Source: Tilletia caries (lineage: Eukaryota; Basidiomycota; Exobasidiomycetes; Tilletiales; Tilletiaceae). From it: a stretch of 64,000 nt of DNA. The stretch's first letter is position 1, and every line of letters starts with the position of its first letter. The notes under the pieces were generated by a model, which was not told where the DNA came from, searched no databases, and saw nothing but the letters and a program-made list of their open reading frames with translations. The translations under genes were made by a program, and so were the position numbers. The DNA lies in NCBI GenBank assembly GCA_032718865.1, contig JALUTQ010000001.1:1798001-1862000 (forward strand), read 5' to 3'. Of this stretch, positions 34,976 to 45,533 are shown piece by piece.

Positions 34976-36686
34976 ATGGCCAACAGGAAGAAGGCCAACA
35001 AGAGGCAACAGCAGCAACAGCAACAGGAGCGGCCGAAGTCGTGAGTGTGGTCAAGTAGTGTCAGGCGTACCAGTCTGAGAGGAAAGTGCTGACGTTCCTG
35101 ATCTGGCCCCTGCGTGCCTCAGCTTCCCATCGATCAGCGCGAAAGCATCGGCCGCCGCGCCTGCGACGACTTCGACGGTCTCCAGCGAGTCGCTTCTCTC
35201 TGCCGACCGCTATGATGTCTCGCAAGGAACGCAGTTCCCAGCCTCTGCATCAGCATCGTCAATCGCGAGCAACGTCCATGTCCCATCGTCACTCTCCCAC
35301 TTGTTCGCACAGGATCGAGAGTCACGCACTCGGACCCCCTCCAATGCGTCGTCCTCCCATCGCCCATCGATCGCCATACACGCCTCGCCGGCTAGGAACC
35401 TCCTTTCTAATTCTCCCCGCCCGACTTCCTCGCCTTTCTCTACCGCTCTTTCCGTCTCTCCGCCTTCTCCACGCAAGCACTCCTACGACCCGAACTCCAC
35501 CTTCGCATCCGCATCTCTCGACCAGGACATGACGTCCGATTCGATCCCTGCTCCCGGTCTCGCTGTACCAGCATTGGTCAGCTCGTCCTCTTCGGCAGGT
35601 GCCGGCGGTGCTCTGAAGTCGCTTCAGCGTGTCGCTTCGCGAGACAAGCTCAAGCAGGAGCAGGCTGAACAGGCTGCTGCACGTAAAGACACCAAAAAGA
35701 AGAAGAAACAGTCGAAGCATAGTGACCAAGCTCACGATGATTCGGATAGGCAGGCTGGACAATCTACCGCTACTGCGAACCCGGACACTGATCGCCAATC
35801 AATCAAGTCGGAAGCAGGTGTGGTCCAGCCTGCGCCTTCTGCTGCCCACCAGGAATCCATCTTGCACCAGTCCTCCGCTCACGCAGAGGCTGACCGTCTC
35901 ATCGAAGCCGATCGCGTTGAGGCCGAGCAACTGGAAGCTCATGTGGTCAAACACGAAGGCGATCAGACAGCCGAGATTGAGAACGAGTCCCGACAGACCC
36001 CACAGGAACTCTCGGCCGCCTTCCATCCTTCGTACCAGCCTCGAAAGCGCGACCTCGAGCGCATACAGCCTGCTTCCAGTCCCATTCCCAGTCAGCCTGT
36101 GAAGCATACCCAGTCTGGATCGCCAACGACCGAGCAGATTCCTGAGGACGATCCACCGACCGCAATCCAGCATGACGAGCCTGATCCCGAGGGCGCCCAG
36201 CGTTCTCATGACGATTGGCATGCTCAGCTCGAGCAAGATCGAGCACGCATCGGAGCTGCGGTTGGGGACATGGCGAAGATCTCCGGCTCGTCGCGTGAGA
36301 AGGAGCGCGAATCTTCAGGCTGGCGACAGTGGAAACGGACCGACCGGAGCGCCGAGGTCGGATCCTTGCTCCACGCTGGCCTTTCGGGTCCACAGCTCGG
36401 ACTCGTCTGGCACGGGCCCGGGCTGAGCATCCCGGGCAAGGTGAATGCACTCGCAAACTCGGCCAAGTCGGTTCTTCGACGCATCACCACGAATAGGGGC
36501 GAAGCGGGGCGCGAAAGCAGTGAGGACACTCATCAGAGGGGACAGCCTGGCCCTGTCGAGCTTGTCCGTGTGCGAGCTCCGCTCCCGCTTCTCGTGCCTC
36601 ACTTTGCCCTCGAATGGACGACGGCTGCGTTGGGCGCTGGTGTGTGCATGGAGGTCCTCGGCTGGGCGCTCGGCCGGGACGCATGA
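34976..36686 (+). CDS. Hypothetical protein with hydrophobic C-terminus
   Basis: Two exons, 34976-35040 and 35123-36686 (intron GTGAGT...CCTCAG), about 542 residues. The N-terminus is MANRKKANKR followed by a Gln run. A long Ser-rich disordered part, a Lys-rich patch (KKKKKQSK) and Glu/Gln-rich segments follow. The only ordered-looking part is the end: LGLVWHGPGLSIPGKVNALANSAKSVLRR, then LLVPHFALEWTTAALGAGVCMEVLGWALG, which could be a membrane or amphipathic segment. I do not recognise a family. It is the first gene to the right of the putative inversion breakpoint. Confidence 0.65.
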
Positions 36687-37270
36687 TGGATTCCCGCCGC
36701 TTTCCTGCGCTTGTCGCAACATTCTCGCAACCTACATACCGTCAACCTACATACCTTCTCCCCGGCCCTTCCAATCAATCTTCAAGAACTCGAAAAAAAA
36801 AAATCCAAGTTGGAATGTATCGCAAATCCGAATCGGCCTCTCCTTCCCTACTTCTCTGAATCCGGCTCGACCGTCAACTCGACTTCTCGCATAATCCTGT
36901 CTGTCGTCTTCCTTCTTCTCCCCTCAGCATTCACGATGTTCTTGTACCTGTCCGCAACTCATCCCTTTGGCATAGATCCATTTCCCATCCCATCCCCGTC
37001 GCGGCTTGACCGCTTGACCTCGTGTTTTAGACACCGAGGTCCTGGCGAACAGCGCTCTAATGAATGTCGTGGCTGGATGCGGAGACAGAGGGAAGCAAGG
37101 TTCGGAGCTCGAAAGTCGAGAAGGACGTCGATGAGGAAGGCGACCGTGAGTGAGAGTACATATAGCTGTTCGCTTCCACCACCACCACCTTCTCCTTCCA
37201 GCACCCACAAACACGCCCTCCGTACTGCGCGGCTTCCCCCCTCGCACAAGCGAACGCTGAAATACAGAAG

Positions 37271-38860
37271 ATGCTGCTGCCCAACGACATGGAGGTCGTC
37301 ATGCTCGACGACAGGCTCAGGCCGATGAAGGAGTGGGCTCTCGTGAACACAGCCGCAGGAGAATGGCAAGCTTGTGAGTTAACTATCCCCCCAACCCACC
37401 CGCCATGCCCGCGCAAACACTAACGCTCTCTCATCCATCCGTCCTCCTCCCGCGCGCCCCACCCAGACATCGTCGCCGAACCAGGCAGGTCGTTCGCGAT
37501 CCAGCTCGGAGTGAAGGACCGGAGTAAAGAGGACCTCACTGCGGATATCTGGCTGAACGGGGGCGCGAAGAAGAGTCATACGGTCAAGTTTCCCGCGGGC
37601 GCGCCCCGGCAGAACATCGTTCGCGGGATTGAGAGTGGGTCGATGTTGCACCCATTTGTGAGTTTCATTCGAGGGGGCCCAAGCTTCTATCATTGCTGCT
37701 TTTGGCGCGTGCGCACGGCTGGAACTGATTCACGCGTTCTTGCCTCGATCGCGGTGCTGCAGGTGTTCAGCAAGCTAGATACAACAGGTGCGCAACAGTC
37801 CAGGTCGCGATAAGCGCCCAGCTTGAAAAAAAGCGTTCGATGAAGATTGAGGTTAATCTCTATCTTCTTCCGTCCGTCCCTTTTCCACTTTACAGAGGAG
37901 ATTGCAGACGCGTGCGAGGACACGAAGGTGTTAGGTTCGATGGGGGAAATATGCGTGACTTCGTGTCCGTACGATACGAGGCCGAGAAAGAATACGTGGA
38001 AGGGCGGAGAGGGCGGGGGACGAGATCCGAGCCTTCCGAATGCTGACCTCAAGTTCTACGAGTGAGTGCTTACTTTTTTTCCATTGCTCGTTGTGGTGCT
38101 GATGCTCTGACCTTGGATTGTGCGTATGCCTCTTCGGAATGTTACAGGAAGAACAAAAAGCTGATGACTTCTAACCTTCGCGTAGGGTACGTTTCTTTAC
38201 CACCTAAGAGGTAAACATCCGGATCGCATTGACGCTGTACTGACTCATACGCCTCTTCCCTTCTCAATAGCTTTGGCCAAGCTGAACAGCTAGGAGGTCG
38301 CGGAAAGGGAGTACGCGGTTTCCCTGCGCACGTCTACGTCCGAAAAGACCCCGTCTACAAGATCCGGTTCCTGCCACGGACGGAGTATGCACTGGAGCGA
38401 TCCGGCATCATCGAAGATCCGGATGAAGGCGTAGAAGTAACGGGGAGCAGCCGTCGTCCAAGCGGTGCTAAAGCAGAAGGTTCGTCAGGGTCGGGGCCAA
38501 ATGGATCGCCGAAAGTGTTGCGGCGGAAGGAACCCGGCATGCAAAACTCGGCGTCTTTTTCAAGCTCTGCATCGTCGACGGCCCATGCTGAATCAAGTCG
38601 CAGTGTGAGTTGGGGAATGCAGAAAAGTGTACCTTGCGTACACAATCCGCGCGTCGAAGACTCATATCTGTTCTTCGCAACCACAGAGCTTGGGATCGCG
38701 GGTACGTGAGCGGTCCAAGTCGCCCGAGTATGAGGTGGTCGACGTCAAGCGGGAGAAGCAGGATCAGAAGCGGAGTCGACGCGTATTTGCTGGTCCTGGT
38801 CGCTCGGCTGAGGAACCGCTTGAGATCCCGGACAACAGCGAGGACGAGTGTCCCTTCTGA
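37271..38860 (+). CDS. DUF7918-like basidiomycete protein
   Basis: Seven exons: 37271-37373, 37467-37657, 37763-37787, 37896-38061, 38148-38186, 38271-38604, 38687-38860; 343 residues, all phases consistent. The N-terminal half (EVVMLDDRLRPMKEWALV ... YIVAEPGRSFAIQLG ... DIWLNGG ... FSKLDTTEEIADACEDTKVLGSMGEICV ... AHVYVRKDPVYKIRFLPR) resembles the proteins of unknown function that are multi-copy in Basidiomycota and labelled DUF7918; that assignment is from memory of the pattern. The C-terminus is charged and ends EIPDNSEDECPF, a SUMO-interaction-like acidic end. An upstream ATG exon (about 37078-37143) with a GTGAGT donor could extend the N-terminus. Confidence 0.7.
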
Positions 38861-39930
38861 ATGCCCTCATGGGCCCATCATCACCATTATTCGACCCTTT
38901 CCACGAGCACACGCGGCATCAACTTCCTTCCGGCGGAACCGGCAGGCCCGGACATACAAAAAGGAGCGACGCGCACGCGTCCTTTGCAAACCTGGTCGAC
39001 GCTGGATGCACTCCCAGCTCTCCCATCGACGCGAAGCCCCGAATCATGCTGGACCACGGTCCACGTCCACCCATCCTTCCCTTTTCACAAGGCAACGCGA
39101 TAAGATAAGCGCTTCGAATCAGGTCCCCGATCAATCAGCGGCGCACCTATGTACCCGCCTCCAAACCTTGTTTTCCTTTTTACGCCAAGGCCCGAGTCCA
39201 CCCGGACGTTTTGGTGCATCGATTGTCGAGTCAGAAGCGATAAAGAAATCAGGAAGGCGATCGCGTTTCGAGGAGGAGTGCGAGTGCAAGAGCGAGGCAG
39301 TCGCGCAGGTCGCTGTGTTCGCTCGTTGCCTTCTGTCCGTCGTGTGTGAATGTCGAGGAGGTGGAAGCTGAGACACTCTCCCAATTGCTTGAACGAGCCG
39401 GCGGCTGGTGCGCGCGCCTCCACCCGCCGCTGCCTCCCTGAGCTGGACCCCTTCTTCCAAGTTCCAATTCGATATCGATATTTTATTTGACATCGTCACG
39501 CCGGCATCAGCAAGATCCATCTTGCAAGCCAGCGATCATCAGCGCATCAGCTAGCACTCGTTCGGTAGTAGCAGACAGTCGGCAGCGCGGCAGAGCGACA
39601 CGAGGGCCGAACCGCAGAACTACATAAAGGGAAGGAGAGAAACGGCCAGATAGACAAGTTCGAGTCCAACAGCTTTTGGAGCCCCGTCCCCGCGACCCAC
39701 GGCATTCCCCGCTGCCCACGGTTGCATCCCAGACAGACGCTGTGTCGTGCGCACTCACTGCGTACATACATAAGTACACCGCGTCTTCCATCCCTTCCGC
39801 GCCCTCCCCCGACCGCTCGCCCCCGCCTCTCAGTCACCCCCTCAGTCTCGACTCCGGCTGGCCCTCGGCGTCTCCCATCTGGAACAATTACCACAACCAG
39901 CTGAGGAAGAAGGAAAAAATCAGCATCTAG
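38861..39930. other. Intergenic, about 1.07 kb
   Basis: C/T-rich leader before NAGS and 3' flank of the DUF7918-like gene. No conserved frame or repeat recognised. Confidence 0.5.
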
Positions 39931-42879
39931 ATGAGCGCAAACGGTTCGCGGTCGCGGATCCAAGGCCTCATTCTCGAGGTCCTTAACGCGCATCCTTCGG
40001 CGAGGGACAGCAAAGCGTACCTCCAATCATTCGGCATCTCCATGCCTCCCCTCCCTCCCGCGAACAACAGCCAGCAACAACAGCAGTCCGCACAGACCAA
40101 CCAGCCTCCGTCGCCCATCCCCATCGGCAGCAGCACCTCGCCCGCCTTCCACTTCACCCAGCACACCGCGCTCGTCAAGGTACAGGGTCCCTTCTCCGAC
40201 CGCCAGCTGGGCAGCATCGCCGATGGCCTCGTCTACCTCAAGCGTCTCGGTCTCATGTCCATCCTGGTCCTCGACTCGGAGCGGTGGCCTAGCGCGGCGG
40301 CGCGGACGAATCAGCAAGGTCAACTTCTCGTCCCGCGCGCCTTTCTTAATCCAGATACGGCCGCGGCGGCTTCGGGCGATCCGAGGAGTGCGCATGCGGC
40401 TACGATGGCAGCTGCCGCTGCTGCTGCTGCCGTGTCCGCGGGTTCGTCAGCTGCGGCGCGTACGCCTGCTGCGCTCGTCGGTAAAGCGCAAGAAGGCTTG
40501 AGGAAGCGCATGATTCATCAGGTTCTGCGTCTCTCGCACTTGCTCGAGGCACGCGGGGCGCCCACCATGCCGTTGACCCAGCCCGTCTTTCGGATCGACC
40601 CGGACGCGGTCGCACAGCTGCACTCGCGAATACCAGCCCCAGCTCCTGCGCGACACGGGAACGGGAACGGGTCATCCTCGCACGCGTCATCGAGTGCGTC
40701 AGCGGCGAATGGGGTTACCACCGCCTCTGCGAATCGGTCGCGCTCCCCCTTCATGGCCACCTCGCGGAACCCAGACGAACTCTCGATATACCAATCCCCA
40801 CTGCACAACCGCGTCCCTCTAGTCTCTGCCGACGGACTCGACGCGATCCGCGCAGCCCTGCTGAGCGACCAACTGCCCATCCTCGCGCCCCTCGCGTTCT
40901 ACGAGGACCCGCATGACCAAGGCGTCGAGCGCGCGCTGGCGGTCGGGGCGGATGATGCGCTCGTCGCGCTGGCGCGGGAGATGAGTGATGCGGCTATTCA
41001 GGCGGCTGAGAGGAGGAAGTCGCTCTCGAGGCAGGCGCTCAGGCAGGGGGAGCAGGATGCCGCGGAGGCTATCGTCTCGGGCGCGATGACGGAACAGGAT
41101 GATTTGGATCTCATGCCGTTGAGGCTTATGGTTATGTGAGTTTTCGAGCTTCTGACTTTACGCGCCTTTCTCTCGAAGTTTGGAATTCCTGACGCATCTT
41201 TTTTCTGCTTCGCACTGAATGCATCCAGCAATCGCGAAGGTGGTATTCCATCGCATGCACGAGGTGGCAGTCCACATCTTTCGATCAACCTCGCCTCTGA
41301 GTTCTCCCAGATCCACCGGACGTTCATCTGGAACCGATCGCATTCATCGGCCATTCGAAATCTCCGCACTGTCAAGGACTGTCTCGCCTACATGCCCCAC
41401 CCGACCTCCAGCGGCGTCGTCGTCTCGCACCGCTCGCCCAAGAGTCTGATCGCGAACCTGATCACGAACAAGGCTGCGCACTCGCCGAGTCTGCCGCACA
41501 GCCTGCTCACAGGCCGGAACGACGTCCGACACACGCCCACGATTGTGCGCTGGGGCCTGCCCGTCCGGGTCCTGGAGCGGATCGAGGATGTCGAGCTGGA
41601 CAAGCTGGGCGACTTGCTGGCGATGAGTTTTGGTAAAACGTTGGATCGGGTCAATTACTTTGAGCGGTTGAGGAAACGGCTCGATTTTGTTATTGTGGCG
41701 GGGGACTATCAGGGTGCGGCGATTGTCACGAAGGAGTGGGCGCCGGGGGAGGAGGAGCAGGCTGAGGCGTTGCGGGCGGAGTTGGCTGCTGGTAGGGCCG
41801 ACGCGTCTCAATCGTCGTCACTGGCGGAAGCGGGTGGGAGTCTGCTTCCGGACGAGGCGGTGGACGCGAGGACCACGTCGGAATGGATCGACGCTGCTTC
41901 CGCGGCCGCTTCTGGCGATGCGGCCTCTCGCCCTACTCCGCTCGAACCCATCGCGTATCTGGACAAGTTCGCGGTGCTGCCGTCGCTGAGGGGCAGTGGT
42001 GTGGTCGATTTCTTATGGGGAGCCTTGCGGGACGAGGTACACGGATTGGGTCTGCTCGATGCGCTCAATGAGAACGGGGGTAAAGGCGGCTTTGGGCAAG
42101 GGCGGGATCTTGTGTGGAAGAGTCGGGGGGAGAACACGGTGAATCGGTGGTACTTTGAGCGGAGCAATGGGTTCGTTCGAATCCCAGCTGGCGGCGCGCC
42201 AATACCCCAAACGAAGAAGAACGGCAACATTGCGGCCGCAGCAGCAGGAGAGGATGACGACGACGACGACCAGGACCGGTATCCGTGGGTGATGTTCTGG
42301 TGCGACGCTGAGGAACGACTGGCGAACATGAGCGGAGAGAAGCGGTTGGGTGCGGAGGCTACGTATGAGGATGTGTTGGATCTGGCGGTGGAGAGGGAGA
42401 AGCGACGGCTGGAGGAAGAGGAGGAAGAGGCCTTGGAGCGGAATCAGGATGGGGAGGAGAGGATGATGAGACGGATGTGGGATGAAGAGGATGGACGAGG
42501 CTTGTTGTCGTCGTCGTCGAATGGCGGTCGTTCGTCGTTGTCGGAACGAGGACATGGGCCGTACGAGGGCGATCTGTGGTCGACAATCGGCGGCGGCGGT
42601 GCGAACGGCGGCTCTGGCAGCTCATCGTCGACCTCCTCCTCGGCACGATTCTCGACTGGCTCCTCCGACCCGTTCTCGTTCGGGTCGTCCCCATCGTCCC
42701 AAATGTCGACATCAGCCTCAAGCTCAGAATCGGCGGCGACGGAGATGGGCTCGATGGGGTTGTCAGGGGGCAGCCTGGGCAATCTGTTTACGCGTCTGCC
42801 GCATATCGCTCCTGAGGAGCGTGGTCGGCTTGATCGGTGGGCGAGATGTATGGCGAGCATCCCGAGCGCGTGGATCTGA
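39931..42879 (+). CDS. ARG2: N-acetylglutamate synthase (first step of arginine synthesis)
   Basis: Two exons, 39931-41135 and 41229-42879, 951 residues. The mitochondrial enzyme makes N-acetylglutamate from glutamate and acetyl-CoA. The N-terminal part is the amino-acid-kinase-like domain (ALVKVQGPFSDRQLGSIADGLVYLKRLGLMSILVLD). The intron joins INREGGIPSHARGGSPHLSINLASEF, a clear NAGS motif. The C-terminal acetyltransferase domain has LDKFAVLPSLRGSGVVDFLW and NRWYFERSNGFVRIP. It is longer than typical fungal NAGS (about 700-800) because of low-complexity Ser/Gly/Asp insertions and a 150-residue Ser-rich segment near the end. There is no obvious targeting peptide beyond an N-terminal Ser/Arg stretch. 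Confidence 0.9.
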
Positions 42880-43133
42880 GGTTGGCTGCCCTCCCTGCCT
42901 CCGTCCTGCCCGGCCACACACCCAGTCACGGCCTCACGGGCGAGTCATCGCACTCTGTACCAACCAACCATAACATTCGTTAGATCTCCATAAATAACAC
43001 ATAGACTTGCATAGACAGCATCGGTCGTTCGGTCCGCTGCCAACCTCGTCGAGGTAGTCTCGACACTCGAACGACCACAGACCCGACAGTGTACACCGGT
43101 CTTGTCGTAGCCAGTCGGAGCGGAACGGTTAGT

Positions 43134-43142
43134 CTCTTGCCC
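43134..43142. repeat. 9-bp target-site duplication, left of MULE
   Basis: CTCTTGCCC, identical to 45393-45401. Confidence 0.93.
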
Positions 43143-45392
43143 GGGGGGTGATAGGGACAAAACTCACCTGGGTAAGGACAAAACTTCAAACTGCGCACAA
43201 AACCACTGACTGGGCGCAAAACCGTGAGACAGTCAGTGATGGTGGTGGTAGGTGGAGAGGAGTGAAAGGTCACGGAACAGACAGTACTTGTAGATAGACA
43301 AATCCAAACATCAATCAACAATCAACATGGGAAATCAATCGTATTCGGAGGAGACTGGGAGAACAGAGAGACGCTGAAGAGAGAGAAAACATCAGAAAGG
43401 GCATTGGCCGAGTTGATGATCCGCTTTGCAACGTCCGCAAGGCAGAGAGCATCTGCTCGAGTTGTGTCCGGGCTGATGGCAATTCTTGCAGCGTCTGGAC
43501 CGGCGTTGGAATTCCTTTTGGGCCACCTCATTTCCGGTCATTAGACGACCAGACGCGACTTGTTGGGCTGCAGATCTACGCTGTTCCGGCTGCAAAGGAT
43601 CCAACAGCCTAGTCGTTCGTTCCTGAGCGAGACCGACGGCTGTGCGCCATTGAGGGTGAATGCACCTCAAAGAAATCGGCTCTCCTGTTGCATGCCATCG
43701 AGCCAGCGTGTGGAAGCACGGGAGTCCCATGGTTGGCGGCAAAATACAGTCGCACGGAACAGGAGCAGCATAGCCATCCTCTTTGTGGCGGGGGCGTCTG
43801 CTGACTTCGTCCTGTTGCTTTATAAGATTCAGCGCATATCGAGACACCGTCCTCGAGACCTGTACGAAGAAAGGGTCGCCGAGGATGGTGATGGGGATTT
43901 TGCTCATGTCATTCTGGAGGTCACTTGCGATCTGATTGTGCTGAACGACGAAGTGGTCCCTCAGGGCCTGCGTAACGTTGAAAAGGCTGCCGTGTCGGGA
44001 GTGAAGCCAATTCTTCAAGGTGGCATGAGCGCCTTCGGCGCGAGACGTCACTTTTGTCCCCATATGCGGATGCCGATTGATGTAGACCGATACCCAAAGA
44101 TGCTCCGCAGACAGCTTTTCGTCGAGGTAGTCGCAAAGGGCAGGATGAGAGTCTTGCCAGTGGTCGAAGAACACGTCTCTGGCCTCGGTAAGCTGCTCCA
44201 ACGTCCGTGCGTCGCGAATTTCGTCGAAATCGCTCATCAGAAGCTCGTATTGATCCTCGTCGACCAGTCGTTTTCGCGCGTGCTTCTGCATATTCTGCCG
44301 AATGTGCCACTGGCACAGCACCTGCGAGACCGAAGGAGGGAAACTATTGATTAGAGCCGCGCTCAAAGCCGCGTCTTCATCCGTAACGAGAACGTCCGAT
44401 TCCCACGTAGGAGCGATGAGCTGAAGTGCTTGTAGCGCCCATGTGTACGTGACTGTCGTCTCATTGGGAAGAAAGGCGAGGGCGGCAGTAAATGTGCGGT
44501 TGGAGCTGGTAAATCCGACAATGTGAAGTAGGGGAAGGCGGTGCTGATTTGTGCTGTACGTAGCATCGATGACTACGACACCACCAAAGCGGCAAAGCAG
44601 CTCGATTCCGCGCGGATGGGCAAAAAGCAACCCCTCCAGGCGATCTGCGTTCTCCGAAACCGGCACTCGCTTCTCGATGAACGGCCAGCTCTGCTCTTTC
44701 AGCCAGTCGAGAAGGGCTTCAGCCGGTGGCCGACCTTCGAGGAGCTGACGTCGATACTTGGAGATGAGATTGGATACGTCCCGCGACGTGACGAGCACCG
44801 GCGGAACCTGCTCTTGAAGCAATGAAACGACCTGACGGACACGAGATCCGGTTCGCGCGAGCTCCAGAACGCGCTCAGTCGTGAGCGCATCGAATCGCCT
44901 CTGAATGGAGTGTGACAGGCAGGACTCCGTGGGGCCGTGGTCGGTGTGGGCTCCCTCCTGCACGCTCAGCTCCCAACCCCCTTCCGAATTGCAAACGAGC
45001 CGAGCCCTGAACTTGCAGTCGATCTTGGTTGTGGATGTCTTGCGCTGCCGATCTTCGTCCGTTATCTTGCGCGTGTTTCGGTACTTGCTGCCCCTGTCGC
45101 AGCGGAGATAGTTGTACCTTCCCTTCTTTGAAGATGCATAGATCACGATTGCGTATCCTTCGGCTCTGGCCCACGTCTGTGCGAACTTCAGCCCTGCCTC
45201 TTTGCTGTCAAAGGCATCGTCGGGCGGGGGGGTCGTAGAAAGGGCGGCATGCTGATTCTGATTTTTTGAGGTACAGAGAGGCATACAACGGGAAAGGAGA
45301 AGGGACGCGCGCGACGCGCGAAGACGCGACAGTTTTGCGCCTAGTCAGTGGTTTTGTGCCTACCCGAATCGGTTTTGTCCCTATCACCCCCC
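43143..45392 (-). mobile_element. Intact MULE (Mutator-like element), 2,250 bp
   Basis: The outermost 21 bp (GGGGGGTGATAGGGACAAA plus AC) are a perfect inverted repeat at 43143-43163 and 45372-45392. Further in, ACAAAACCACTGACT and GGCGCAAAAC recur at both ends, offset by an indel. The element is flanked by perfect 9-bp duplications, the usual size for Mutator. It encodes one uninterrupted transposase. The repeated ACAAAAC motif inside the ends is a candidate transposase-binding site. The identical ends, perfect duplications and open frame suggest recent insertion. Confidence 0.93.
43392..45284 (-). CDS. MULE transposase (FAR1-like, DDE, SWIM and zinc knuckle)
   Basis: 630 residues in one exon. 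Order: FAR1/WRKY-GCM1-like DNA-binding region (about 25-125; RYNYLRCDRGSKYRN, KIDCKFRARL, H-D-H), then the MULE catalytic core with VVVIDATYSTN (first Asp), VLVTDEDAALSAALI (second Asp) and QWHIRQNMQKH. KVTSRAEGAHATLK holds the likely third acidic residue. A SWIM finger (CDCILPPTMGLPCFH) follows. At the C-terminus a CCHC knuckle reads CKNCHQPGHNSSRC and is followed by further Cys residues (CGRCKADHQLGQC). All expected acidic residues are present and the frame is complete, so the gene could be active. Confidence 0.93.
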   Translation of the reverse strand: MPLCTSKNQNQHAALSTTPPPDDAFDSKEAGLKFAQTWARAEGYAIVIYASSKKGRYNYLRCDRGSKYRNTRKITDEDRQRKTSTTKIDCKFRARLVCNSEGGWELSVQEGAHTDHGPTESCLSHSIQRRFDALTTERVLELARTGSRVRQVVSLLQEQVPPVLVTSRDVSNLISKYRRQLLEGRPPAEALLDWLKEQSWPFIEKRVPVSENADRLEGLLFAHPRGIELLCRFGGVVVIDATYSTNQHRLPLLHIVGFTSSNRTFTAALAFLPNETTVTYTWALQALQLIAPTWESDVLVTDEDAALSAALINSFPPSVSQVLCQWHIRQNMQKHARKRLVDEDQYELLMSDFDEIRDARTLEQLTEARDVFFDHWQDSHPALCDYLDEKLSAEHLWVSVYINRHPHMGTKVTSRAEGAHATLKNWLHSRHGSLFNVTQALRDHFVVQHNQIASDLQNDMSKIPITILGDPFFVQVSRTVSRYALNLIKQQDEVSRRPRHKEDGYAAPVPCDCILPPTMGLPCFHTLARWHATGEPISLRCIHPQWRTAVGLAQERTTRLLDPLQPEQRRSAAQQVASGRLMTGNEVAQKEFQRRSRRCKNCHQPGHNSSRCSLPCGRCKADHQLGQCPF

Positions 45393-45401
45393 CTCTTGCC
45401 C
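45393..45401. repeat. 9-bp target-site duplication, right of MULE
   Basis: CTCTTGCCC, copy of 43134-43142. The duplication lies about 130 bp before the start of the DIRS-like gag ORF, so the MULE landed in the 5' region of that retroelement. Confidence 0.93.
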
Positions 45402-45533
45402 AGTGAGAAGCGCGTCGCGGAAGGTCTGCACACGACCACGACGCACCGCGCAAACGCACCAAGCTCCTCCCTCGTCTCCCTCTCGGAAGTCAGGACTAGT
45501 TCCTCATCATTTTTCTTTTTCAAGCAGAACAAC

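Noticed and set aside
37078..37143. Extra first exon for the DUF7918-like gene
   Set aside because: It has a donor and keeps frame, but the added residues are very basic and the domain starts at the ATG at 37271, so I kept the shorter model.
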